From the NCBI GenBank assembly GCA_963576725.1, contig OY755244.1, forward strand, positions 79,049,620-79,113,619: a stretch of 64,000 nucleotides of DNA, given 5' to 3'. The first letter of the stretch is position 1. Every line of letters begins with the position of its first letter. The notes beneath the pieces are model-generated. The model did not search any database. It was not told where the DNA came from and saw only the letters and a program-made list of their open reading frames with translations. Below, in pieces: positions 51,826-61,921 of the stretch. The position numbers and the translations under genes were made by a program. The stretch comes from Azorinus chamasolen (lineage: Eukaryota; Mollusca; Bivalvia; Cardiida; Solecurtidae).

Positions 51826-52005
51826 CACGTGTCTTAAGCTGCCGTTCATTTATTGAACAAATGTGTCTTTAAAAGCAGTTAGTTGCTTAATGCAGGTCCT
51901 AAAGGAGTTTTCTGTCTGTTTTTTAACCTGCATTAAGCTACCACCTGCCCTACATACCTACTATTAGACCTCTCATTGACGGTCGCTTAAAGATGTATCC
52001 TGCGC

Positions 52006-52428
52006 AAATTTCCGCAATTTTTGCGTTTCAAACTGAATTCAGAATCGGAATTTATGTACCTTAACACTCATTTAACACTAAACAGTACGGTTAGTAAATG
52101 GTTATTTGTGTGATTATTTTTATACACTCCAAACGCTTGTTTCTACATACTCACAAAGTTCCATTGAAATCTGTCGGCTCTCTATTTTACAACACTTTTC
52201 CGGGTATATTTTGAACACCCCTCGTATGTATACGTGCACAGCTTCTAGTGTTAATTGATTAATACGAAAAATGCCCATAATGGGTTCTAATGTAGCTCCA
52301 TACTTAAATAGGTTTGATTCTGATTCTTCATCCGGCGCATTCCGATCTTTCTTCAATATAGCAGATATATTTTTTTTAGTGTATTACAATATCCAAACCT
52401 AAAGTATCACTAATGTGATCACAATGTA
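52006..52428. other. no gene seen
   Basis: A 78-codon minus frame (52120-52356) has no recognisable domain. Confidence 0.35.
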
Positions 52429-52656
52429 TTAACCCTTTCCGTCATATTGACGACTTTTGACGACTCTGTAAAAGTCACTTAGTGAAACCATTGTGATAAA
52501 TAGAGCATTTGCTCCTGTAGGAGCAAATGCTCTATTTATCACAATGGTTTCAAACTACAAAATTCTAAAATTTTACTTTTCTCTAGTTAATGCTCCTTTT
52601 CGGTATATTTAATCAAATAGGTTGTATCTAAAATAGCCTATGAGGTAATGTATTAA
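52429..52656 (-). mobile_element. T-C palindromic MITE
   Basis: TTAACCCTTTCCGTCATATTG ... GAGGTAATGTATTAA; core GCTCCTGTAGGAGC. Confidence 0.87.
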
Positions 52657-52662
52657 ACATAG

Positions 52663-52822
52663 AAGTCTGTAAAAACAGGTGATTGCTTAATGCAAGACAA
52701 GGTGATACAGAAAACTCCCATTGGAACTTTCTGCATAACTTTTGTCCTGCATTAAACTATCCCTTGTGTTAAAAAACCAGAATTATACTTCTTTTGAGTT
52801 GTCGTTTTAGCGAGAATTTACT
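52663..52822 (+). mobile_element. P-3 MITE, left end lost
   Basis: AACAGGTGATTGCTTAATGC ... GTCGTTTTAGCGAGAATTTACTG. Confidence 0.65.
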
Positions 52823-52840
52823 GTACCAAGGTAGATATTC

Positions 52841-55111
52841 AACAAGATATGTTTGTAAAACATGTATACCCCCAGACCCCCTGACCTTTGATCTAGTGAC
52901 CTCAACTATAGAGGTCATCTAGCGGTCATGACTAATCACTACAGCAACTTTGAAGATCCTAAGCCAAACCAATGATCATTTATTGATCTGAAAACATTTC
53001 ACATATTAAGGTCATGGTGACCTTGACCTTTGACCTAGTGACCTCAACAACTATAGGGGTCATCTAGTGGTCACGACCAACTACCACAGCAAGTTTGAAG
53101 ATCCCGAACCAAACCATTGAGCAGTTATTAATTGGAAACCATTTCATCAGTTAAGGTCATGATGACCTTGACCTAGTGACCTCAAAATCAATAGGGGTCA
53201 TCTAGTTGTCATGACCAACCACCACAGCAAGTTTAAAGATCCTAAGCCAAACCCTTGAGCAGTTATTGATCGCAAACCATTTCATCAGTTAAGGTAATGG
53301 TGACCTTGACCTTTGACCTAGTGACCTCAAAAATAATAGGGGTTATCTATGGTCATGACCAACCACCACAGCAAGTTTGAAGATCTTAAGCCAAACCCTT
53401 GAGCAGTTATTGACCGCAAACCATTTCACCAGTTAAGGTCATGGTGACCTTGACCTTTGACCTAGTGACCTACAAAACAACAGGGCTCATCTAGTTGTCA
53501 TGACCAACCACCTAAGCAAATTTGAAGATCCTAAGCCAAACCCTTAAGCAGTTATTGATCAGAAACCATTTAACAAGTTAAGGTCATGGTGACCTTGACC
53601 TTTGACCTAGTGACCTCAAATACAATAGGGGTCATCCAGTTGTCATGACCAACTACCGCAGCAAGTTTGAAGATTCTAAGCCAAACCCTTGAGCAGTTAT
53701 TGATCGGAAACCATTTGACCAGTTAAGAGCATGGTGACCTTGACCTTTGACCTAGTGACTTAAAAAACAATAGGGGTCATTTAGTGGTCATTACCAACCA
53801 CCACAGCAAATTTGAAGATCCTAAGTCAAACCCTTGAGCAGTTATTGATCGCAAACCATTTCACCCTTTAAGGTCATGGTGACCTTGACCTTTGACCTAG
53901 TGACCTAAAAAACAATAGGACTCATCTAGTTGTCATGACCAACCACCTAAGCAAATTTGAAGATCCTAAGCCAAACCCTTGAGCAGTTATTGATCAGAAA
54001 CCATTTTACCAGTTAAGGTCATGGTGACCTTGACCTTTGACCTAGTGACCTCAAAATCAATAGGGGTCATCCAGTGGTCATGACCAACTACCACAGCAAG
54101 TTTGAAGATTCTAAGCTAAACCCTTGAGCAGTTATTGATCGGAAACCATTTAACCATTTAAGGTCATGGTGACCTTGAACTTTGACCTAGTGACCTAAAA
54201 AACAATAGGACTCATCAAGTTGTCATGACCAACCACCTAAGCAAATTTGAAGATCCTAGGCCAAACCCTTGAGCAGTTATTGATCAGAAACCATTTTACC
54301 AGTTAAGGTCATGGTGACCTTGACCTTTGACCTAGTGACCTCAAAATCAATAGGGGTCATCCAGTGGTCATGACCAACTACCACAGCAAGTTTGAAGATT
54401 CTAAACTAAACCCTTCAGCAGTTATTGATCGGAAACCATTTAACCATTTAAGGTCATGGTGACCTTGACCTTTGACCTAGTGACCTCAAAATCAATAAGA
54501 CTCATCTAGTTGTCATGACCAACCACCACAGCAAGTTTGAAGATCCTAAGCCAAACCCTTAAGCAGTTATTGATCAGAAACCATTTTACAAGTTAAGGTC
54601 ATGGTGACCTTGACCTTTGACCTAGTGACCTCAAATACAAGAGGCGTCATCCAGTTGTCATGACCAACTACCGCAGCAAGTTTGAAGATTCTAAACTAAA
54701 CCCTTCAGCAGTTATTGATCGGAAACCATTTAACCATTTAAGGTCATGGTGACCTTGACCTTTGACCTAGTGACCTCAAAATCAATAGGGGTCATCTAGT
54801 GGTCATGACCAACCACCACAGCAAGTTTGAAGATCCCAAGCCAAACCCTTGAGCAGTTATTGATCGGAAACTATTTCACCATTTTAGGTCATGGTGACCT
54901 TGACCTTTGACCTAGTGACCTCAAAAACAATAGGGGTCATCTACTTGTCATGACCAACCACCACAGCAAGTTTGAAGATTGTAGGCCAAGTCGTTTATTA
55001 GTTATCGTTCGGAAACCATCGATCTACCGACCGACCGACCGACAGACCGACCGACCGACCGACATGTGCAAAGCAATATACCCCCATTTTTTTCAAAAGG
55101 GGGGTATAATA
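52841..55111 (+). mobile_element. pearl-like element with a 144-bp nuclear-receptor-motif array
   Basis: 5' AACAAGATATG, subterminal TATACCCCC (52865). Then about 15 units of 144 bp, a (CCGA)n tract (55027-55062), and a terminal hairpin TATACCCCC-ATTTTTTTCAAAA-GGGGGGTATA (55077-55108). Each unit contains AGGTCATGGTGACCT followed by TTGACCTTTGACCTAGTGACC. Units alternate between two subtypes in the middle, indicating block duplications. No coding sequence. Confidence 0.8.
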
Positions 55112-55467
55112 AACGTCTTCAACATGCTGTCATTTTCGGAAACTGTGTTGAATGACTCTATCCATTCTGATGACCTCCATATTCCAATGTTCATCAGATC
55201 CGAAAGGGAAGACATAAACGCCGGATGCTCTCTTGACGTACATGAAATATTAGGAATTTGAACTGGCCGATATAGAAAGCACTTAGGTCGAAATAATATT
55301 CAGACTTTTACAGTTATTGTTAAGCGTCTTCTACAGAATCCCAGTCAACATTGGATTATCTAAGCAAAATGAAGATTCATACAATCAGTTTCAGAATTTT
55401 GTTTTAATACATAAATAGTCACTGGGGTATCTTATTCAAATATCTTGAACCAGAAATCAGTATATGC
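55112..55467. other. no gene seen
   Basis: Unassigned sequence; frames are short and featureless. Confidence 0.35.
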
Positions 55468-55671
55468 TTTAGAACCAGTCTTAAGTGCACATTCGTTTTT
55501 GAATATAGGTCTCTAAAAACAGATGGTTCCTAAACACAAGGCAAACGTAATTTACAGAAATCTCCTATAGGAGCTTTCTGTATTACTGTTGACCTGCATT
55601 AAGCTACCACCTGCCTTATAGACTCATAATTAGACCTATGTTTGATGACCGCTTAAGACAGGTTGTACTGC
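55468..55671 (+). mobile_element. P-2 palindromic MITE
   Basis: TAGAACCAGTCTTAAGTGC ... CGCTTAAGACAGGTTGTACTG; core TCTCCTATAGGAGC. Confidence 0.8.
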
Positions 55672-56000
55672 ACACTATATTTTCTTTGCTAGCAAGTTGC
55701 ACTCACGAACCAACGCACTTCACAGAAAAAGTAAGTCTTCATTCCTTGATTGAGGAAAAAACAATATGTATTCAATTGCACTGACAATCATCAAGAATAG
55801 GTGTTCAAACAAATTGTAGTTCACGAAATCTTAAAAAATATTGTTTCAGAAAAAAGTTATTGTAGTTGTGGTAACATTGAGATTGCTAAACCCTTCTTTC
55901 CACCCCATTTATGTGATATATGGGTTGTATTTCATGATATTTATCATACATTTGTAAACCTTACTCTAACGTCATGTTTTTCGGATACCATAGTCTCTCT
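55672..56000. other. no gene seen
   Basis: A 67-codon plus frame at 55801-56004 has no recognisable domain and runs into T-H. Confidence 0.35.
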
Positions 56001-56185
56001 TTAACCCATTTGCTCCCAGTGAATTCTTCCATGGTTATATATTGGATTAGTCTATTTTTTATCTAAGGGGTGTCTGGTCTAAATTTTCATTTTTGTTTTG
56101 TTTTATATTGAATATCCTATCAGCAAACAGTGTAGACTCTGATCAGACGCCGCAATATATGGGATCGTGGGAGCAAATGGGTTAA
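56001..56185. mobile_element. T-H MITE with half-deleted core
   Basis: TTAACCCATTTGCTCCCAG ... GGGAGCAAATGGGTTAA. The palindrome stops at GACGCCGCA and jumps to ATATATGGG. Confidence 0.85.
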
Positions 56186-56532
56186 ACTCGAATCTTCAAT
56201 GCTGTCCAACACTATCTAATAATTTTAAACGAAACAATACATCTTAATTCATGTAACAATGGTTTGAATAAATATTGGCAATGATAAAGGTCTGTGTCTA
56301 CTAAGCTACATGTTTTTAACAGTAGCATTTCCGAAAAAGGCCATAGGTCAAACACGTCCAATTCGGCTCATTCATTTTCCATTATTTTTTCTAATTGTTT
56401 TCACTCGATTCATTCCTGGACATCAATTTATAAAACATACAGCTTTCGATCCGTAGGCCGATTTTTCGTCTACTGGGCTAACTGGGTAGGTCCCCCTGTC
56501 TTGTGCCCTTGAAAATTACCCATTAATACTAT
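56186..56532. other. no gene seen
   Basis: Unassigned. Confidence 0.3.
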
Positions 56533-56869
56533 TTAACCCTTTACTCCATAAATACGCCTTTCTATGCCTTTGCAAACAGAATAGACCCAGATCAGACGAC
56601 CCCTGTAGGAGCCGTCTGATCAGGGTCTGCTCTTGTTGCTTAACCCATTACCTCATAGGCTATTTTAGATACATAAAGGTTTCATAAAGTGACTTTTATA
56701 GAGTCGTCAAAAGTCGTTAATATGAGGGAAAGGGTTAAGAAATAATATAGATATGACTTTATAGTTTCGGCCATGGCCAAACAGTCATGTGCCATTATAA
56801 ATAAATAATCTAATCAATATTCATGATGTCATTATTTCTTACATGAATATTCATGGAGTAAAGGGTTAA
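56533..56869 (+). mobile_element. T-A MITE split by a nested T-C derivative
   Basis: TTAACCCTTTACTCCATAAA ... GGAGTAAAGGGTTAA, interrupted at GTTGC-TTAA. Confidence 0.85.
56640..56738 (+). mobile_element. T-C internal-deletion derivative (99 bp) nested in T-A
   Basis: TTAACCCATTACCTCATAGG ... GAGGGAAAGGGTTAA. The whole palindrome except the last ATAAAGGTTTC is deleted, yet it still has a TTAA duplication. Confidence 0.85.
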
Positions 56870-57426
56870 GGAGCTATCTTAACTTCTTTTTTTGGAACCC
56901 GTCTATGCATATGTTTAGGGGACACAACAAACATAATATTGAATATGTGTTGGTATAAGTAATTGATATCGATATGTTCAGCAAACGATGCAGACCCTGA
57001 TCAGAAGGCCTCTTGTGGAACCCTCTGATCTGGATCTACACTGATTATCTATGTCCTTTTTAAGGGTCACTGAGCATAAATTGGTTAAATAACCACCAAT
57101 ATCACATTATATGAACCAAAACTCATACTGAATTATAAATGCATCGTTTATACTCTGTTTCCGATGCTCTACAACATGAGCAAAAAGACGATTAACTCTT
57201 ACGTTCCGGGACACGGGTCACTAATGTTCTTTGCAAACAGTGTAGACCCAGATAAGATGATATGTTCTTATTCTAAATACATATACCTTGTCCTAAATCA
57301 GTGTTAACTATATTTCTCTCGGATAATACCTGTTGCGAAACTTTTAGTTTCTGAGTTTTGGCCTAAATATAACTGCGTTACAAGCGATCTAATTTGATCA
57401 TAACCAACGCAGTCACATGGCATGCT
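56870..57426. other. no gene; two palindrome remnants
   Basis: 56978-57055 is a T-type palindrome (CAGACCCTGATCAGAAGG ... CCCTCTGATCTGG). 57193-57255 is a TTAACTCTTACG end with AAACAGTGTAGACCCAG but no return arm. Confidence 0.5.
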
Positions 57427-57631
57427 TTAACCCATTCCTTCATATTGACGACTCTGTAAAAGTCACTTTGTGAAACCATTGTGATAAATAGAGCATTTGC
57501 TCCTATAGGATCAAATGCTCTATTTATCACAACGGTTTCTAAAAGTTTCATTTTCTCTAGTTAATGCTCCTTTTCGGTAGATTTATTCAAAGAGGTTGGA
57601 TCTTAAAATAGCATATGAGATAATAGGTTAA
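57427..57631 (-). mobile_element. T-C palindromic MITE
   Basis: TTAACCCATTCCTTCATATTG ... GAGATAATAGGTTAA; core GCTCCTATAGGATC. Confidence 0.85.
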
Positions 57632-57900
57632 AGTACACACGTGCAATGCTTTACATGTAAGTGTGGAATAAAAGGGATGGCCTACTGTATGCGATTTTCA
57701 GTTGGTGAAAAGTTAACAGTATGACGTCATCCTCAACCAACTGTCCACTTTTAACCATCCCCGTTCTATTAAAATTACTAAGTTAGCTGGCAATTTCAGT
57801 GCAATAGTGTTTATGATTATCAAGCCTTGGCACAACATTACGCCACAGCCTTAGACACATGACCAACTAGCAAGACAAACTAACTTTGCCTGTATCCCCT
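57632..57900. other. no gene seen
   Basis: Unassigned spacer. Confidence 0.3.
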
Positions 57901-57903
57901 TTA

Positions 57904-59294
57904 GGGGCCATTTCACCGAGAAATCTTCCCGGAAGACTGAGTTGCGATCTCAGAGCGTGGCTTGGTCGCCGCAGGTCGCACGTAGTCGACAGTTGACCGA
58001 GGGTTGGTCGTGTCTTGGTCTCCCGTGGTCGCACATGGTCGAGGACTTGTCTTCCGGAAAACAGATCGTAGCTCGGTTTTTTGACATGTCAAAAAACCGA
58101 GCCTCGACCTAAAAGTCGAACGGAGAGCGTCGAAAGAGCGAGCGAGATCGACGAAAGAACGCATTGGTCGTGAGACGATCGAAACTACAGCGGGGATGAG
58201 CGAGGCTCAAACTTCTCGAGCGAGAACTGGTCGCGCGAACGGTTGTGCTGCTCGACCCCTGCTTGATCCTCGTTCATCCGTGCGATCTAGCTTGCCTCTT
58301 TTGCGATTAAGCCTCGCTCCGCGCGACCTGTCCCAGACCTTCCATAGACCCGTACGTTCCATATTATTTCCATTGGCGACCTCTGTGCGCTTAAGCTTCA
58401 ACCAAATAAGATCGACCCTCGCTTAACTTGTTCGTCAAACATCTCCGGGGGGCATACGGAGATAGGTCCGGTAGATAGCTTCATCTTCCAGCCTCAGTTC
58501 CGTCATGAGGGAGGTGTACTGACCATAATGTTCCCTCTGGCGTTCACGCAGCCAGGGAGCAACCTAATATTTCTTCGTGGTATACTTCTCCCTTCTCCTC
58601 CTCTTCAGCATGGTTAGCATAAGCAGAGAGTCTTGCTGCAATTTCAGGGCATGGTGATGTAATACAAATAGCATGATGCAGAGCGATTGGGTCCATGTTA
58701 TTTCTTCGGAGACTGGTCAAAAACTGATGGTCGGCCACCGATCGCCGGGCATTGTATAACGATCGCAGTGGGTCGCGCGCAAATCCGTGCGTCCAAAACC
58801 AATGTGCGCGTATCTCAGGCGAGACTCTGTCGAGAAAAGATCGAGAATTGGTCATCTGAGCGAGGCTAGAACGTTCGAGATCGCATCTAAATCGTATTGA
58901 TCGAGGGTACATTGCAACTCGTACGTAGCTAGATCGGCCGGGAACGAGTCTTGGTCGGCCAAGGTCGAGCGCTTGCGAGGATAGATCGCCGAGAGATCGA
59001 GGCAATGTCGCAGATTGGTCGAACAGAACGAACCTTGGTCGTGTCAAGATCGCTTCAGATCGAGTGGATAGACGTAGGTAGAGCGTATATAGAGCGTGTG
59101 TAGAGCGTATAGGACGTATATAGAGCGTACACATCGAAGGTCAAACGAGCTAACATCGAACATAGAGCGTGCACAGAAAATAATGGGGTAGGTCGCACGG
59201 TTTTTGCCCGCGACTATGGGAAAACCGAGCTGCGATTAAGGTCGCACGTGGTCGCGTGCGACTTTTCCAGGTCTCACTCGGTGAAATGACCCCA
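57904..59294. mobile_element. 1.39-kb CG-rich element with 17-bp TIRs and TTA duplication
   Basis: GGGGCCATTTCACCGAG at the left is inverted (one mismatch) as CTCGGTGAAATGACCCC at the right. TTA flanks it at 57901-57903 and 59295-59297. The interior is rich in GGTCGCACG/GATCGAG words and far more CpG-rich than its surroundings. Long frames on both strands are low-complexity. TTA duplications fit PIF/Harbinger; non-autonomous. Confidence 0.7.
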
Positions 59295-59297
59295 TTA

Positions 59298-59457
59298 CAT
59301 GCGTGGTAGACTCGTGACGGGATAAAAATAGTCCGTTATTAGTGTGAGATTCGTTATTCGAATAACGAACTGCTAAATGGTTTAAAATTACTGGTATAAG
59401 CTTTGGGTTGACAATATAATTAGTCTACGTGTATTGAATATCATCATTGTGCATATA
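59298..59457. other. no gene seen
   Basis: Contains GTTCGTTATTCGAATAACGAA-like self-complementary sequence at 59351-59369. Confidence 0.35.
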
Positions 59458-59812
59458 TAACCCTTTACTCCATAAATACGCTTTTCTACGTCTTTGCAAA
59501 CAGAGTAGACCCAGATCAGACGGCTCCTGTTGGAGCCGTCTGATCAGGGTCTGTTCTGTTTGCTTATAAACTTTGATATATCTGTTTCTTTAGTTTCTGA
59601 AATGGCTACATGTTCCACCTTTCATATTCCATTATACATGTAGCTATTTTGGCCATGAATGTTCAATGCTCTGTTTGCTTATGGAATTATATAGATAATG
59701 TTTCTGCCATTGCAAAAACTTCGTGTGTCCCTGTGCTATTATAACAATTATTCTAATTAATATTCATGATGTCTTTACTTCTTACACGAAAGCTCTTGGA
59801 GTAAATGGATAG
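59458..59812 (+). mobile_element. T-A/T-B/T-A mosaic MITE
   Basis: CCCTTTACTCCATAAATACG and core GGCTCCTGTTGGAGCC, then T-B sequence (GAAATGGCTACATGTTCCACC). T-A then restarts at TGCTCTGTTTGCTTATGG and ends GGAGTAAATGG. Confidence 0.75.
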
Positions 59813-59945
59813 ACTATAGTTTGTTTTATCGTTTTTCTGTTGCAATCTACAACAATTCCAATTTATCTTTTTTTGTGATTTTTTCTCCTGCTTTCGGTCA
59901 TTTCGCCCTTCGAATGACGAACTGTGGATTTCGTTTTGCGACTAA

Positions 59946-61007
59946 TACCCCAATTCCACTGAGCGGCGATTCCGCTACGCTTCGAAATTTTGGTAAAAAC
60001 GCTGCGATCGTACATGTAGCAGGAACGACAACAGCGAAGTAGGAACGCCCTGATCGTAGTAGAAGCGTAACAGAAGCTTCTTGATCGCCACTTCACGGCG
60101 ATTGTTTTGACCATGCTCAAAACAACCATTGCGGCATCGCCGTGCACTCGAATCGCCGCAAAAGCGTAGTAAGAAATTCATGATCGCAATAGTATCGTAG
60201 TCGCAGCGTGAGTAACGTAGCGCAATCGCATCGCAACAAATGCGTCGAGACATTTGTCCGCATATAAATGCTTTTTCACACATTTACAAACACAGTAGAC
60301 CCAGATCAGACAGATCCTATTGGAGCCGTCTGATCAGGGTCTGCTGTTTGCTTATAACATGATATAGATATGATTCTACAGTTTTTGGTCAAAGCAAAAA
60401 ACATTTCTTAAAAAGGTTAAATTTTAAAAAAAGCAGGTAATAAATATTCATGAGATCATTATGTCTTACATGGATATTGAACAGGGATAATGTTAATGCA
60501 TGAGTCACCCCATAGAAAGATTTAGCAAAAAGAAGACATAGATCAAGCCCAACACTGTGTTTTCTTGATCTGGGTCTTCAAAACAAGTTGATCCATTTTC
60601 TTCGAAGGATGATGGTCAACTGCTTCGAAAGCAGTTTAATCACCTATTTTATATAGAAACGTTCCAAAAGCGCAACAGAAGTGCAGCTCCTGCGCTTAGG
60701 TCGAAGCAAGGTCGTAACAGCAACGTAGTAAGCGTAGACGAAGCGCATCCTGAATCCCGTGTCGTAGTGGAAGCGTAGTAGAAGCGTCTTGGAGAGACCT
60801 CAAGCGCCGTAGAAGCGCAGCAACATCTCGACAGGATCGTAAACAGCGCAGCGAGATCGTTATTGAAGCGTACTATAAGCGTACTGGAAACGCACAAGTC
60901 CCAAAATTAGGCACATGACGGCGCTTCTGCGGCGATTTGGAAGAATTTGGAGAATCGCCATGATCGCCATGAGCGCAGTGGAACCGCCGCCCAGTGGAAT
61001 GGGGGTA
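59946..61007. mobile_element. 1.06-kb element with TAA duplication, hosting T-B
   Basis: TACCCCAATTCCACTGAGCG at the left matches the inverted right end (CAGTGGAATGGGGGTA). TAA flanks it at 59943-59945 and 61008-61010. Inside are many GAAGCGTAGTAGAAGC and GCGATCG words. PIF/Harbinger-like by target site; no transposase seen. Confidence 0.75.
60245..60497 (+). mobile_element. T-B MITE nested in the TAA-flanked element
   Basis: TTTGTCCGCATATAAATGC ... GAACAGGGATAATGTTAA; core GATCCTATTGGAGCC. Confidence 0.75.
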
Positions 61008-61199
61008 TAACGAACTGCGAAATGCTGTATGGTTAAAGGTACGATCTTTATATAAACAACAAGTTAGTCCTACAGTATCTATCCTTAATGTTGTTGTTGT
61101 TAGTTTTGAGCTTGTTGTCATTTTCTATTCAGTGAACGAAGTCATGGAAGTGGAAAAAGGTTCGTTATTCACATCCAAATAACGAACATCAAACTTTTA

Positions 61200-61330
61200 A
61201 CGTGCATGTAACTTACCGCTGTCACATTTTCACACATTTGCGAGCAAAATAGCCCCATATTTGAAGCTCCTACAGGAACATCTGTTCAGCATATGTTTGT
61301 TTACAGATTGAAGTTCTGATTATATTATAA
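61200..61330. other. T-type palindrome remnant
   Basis: CACACATTTGCGAGC and GAAGCTCCTACAGG, without a return arm. Confidence 0.35.
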
Positions 61331-61530
61331 TAGAACCAGTCCCAAGCGACCATTCATTTATCAACATAGGAGTCTTAAAACAGGTGGTTGCTTAATGCAT
61401 GACACAAGTAATGCAGAAAGCTCATGTGGGGGGCATTTTGCATTTTGCATGACCTGCATTAAGCTACAATATCCTTATAAATCTATGATCAGTCTTCTTT
61501 GTTGATGGCCGCTTAAGACAGGTTCTACAT
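61331..61530 (+). mobile_element. P-2 MITE, core eroded
   Basis: TAGAACCAGTCCCAAGCGACC ... CGCTTAAGACAGGTTCTAC. Confidence 0.7.
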
Positions 61531-61564
61531 TATCTGCTGTTTGTTACAGCCAGAGCTCCAGATA

Positions 61565-61660
61565 AGATGCGCAAATTAAATAATTTCGAGGAATAACTTC
61601 TTTAAAGAGTGTATAGGGTTTGGTGGAGACATGACGATTTTATAGTTCGATTTTGATCCG
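61565..61660. mobile_element. F-L remnant
   Basis: TTTAAAGAGTGTATAGGGTTTGG and TGGAGACATGACG; only the right arm remains. Confidence 0.5.
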
Positions 61661-61767
61661 TGAGCTGTGACCTTTAGGACCAGTCCACCCATAGAGGTAA
61701 AACGCGTCACAAACCATTATTTGTTCCGGAGTTACCTGTGGTAATACAGACAAGTAATAAGCATATA

Positions 61768-61921
61768 CAGTAAAACCTCTCTATAACGGCCACTAAATTG
61801 TGTTAATTAGTTGGTATTGAGGGAGCGTTCTGTTTTACTTTCACCTTACTTTAAGCAGCCACCTGCCTTTAACACAAAATACTTGATGTAATTTAGTGGT
61901 CGTTATAGAGAGGTTTTACTG
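61768..61921 (+). mobile_element. P-4 MITE, left arm deleted to the core
   Basis: CAGTAAAACCTCTCTATAACG ... GAGAGGTTTTACTG between TA pairs. The left side jumps from TTGGTATT to the core's GGAGCGTTCTG. Confidence 0.88.

Larger units (their letters stand above)
46962..52005 (+). mobile_element. P-2 MITE split by the LTR retrotransposon
   Basis: CAGCACAACGT (46962-46972) and GTCTTAAGCTGCCG (from 51831) together match the P-2 terminus CAGTAGAACCTGTCTTAAGC. The P-2 body and CGCTTAAAG end follow to about 52005. Confidence 0.7.

Noticed and set aside
53000..55000. 144-bp periodic repeats considered as centromeric satellite
   Set aside because: Only about 15 units, bounded by pearl-like ends and a tetranucleotide tract; better explained as an element body.
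57913..59134. Overlapping long frames on both strands in CG-rich DNA, suggestive of a gene
   Set aside because: No domain or splice logic, low-complexity Arg/Ser-rich translations, and TIRs with a TTA duplication surround the region.
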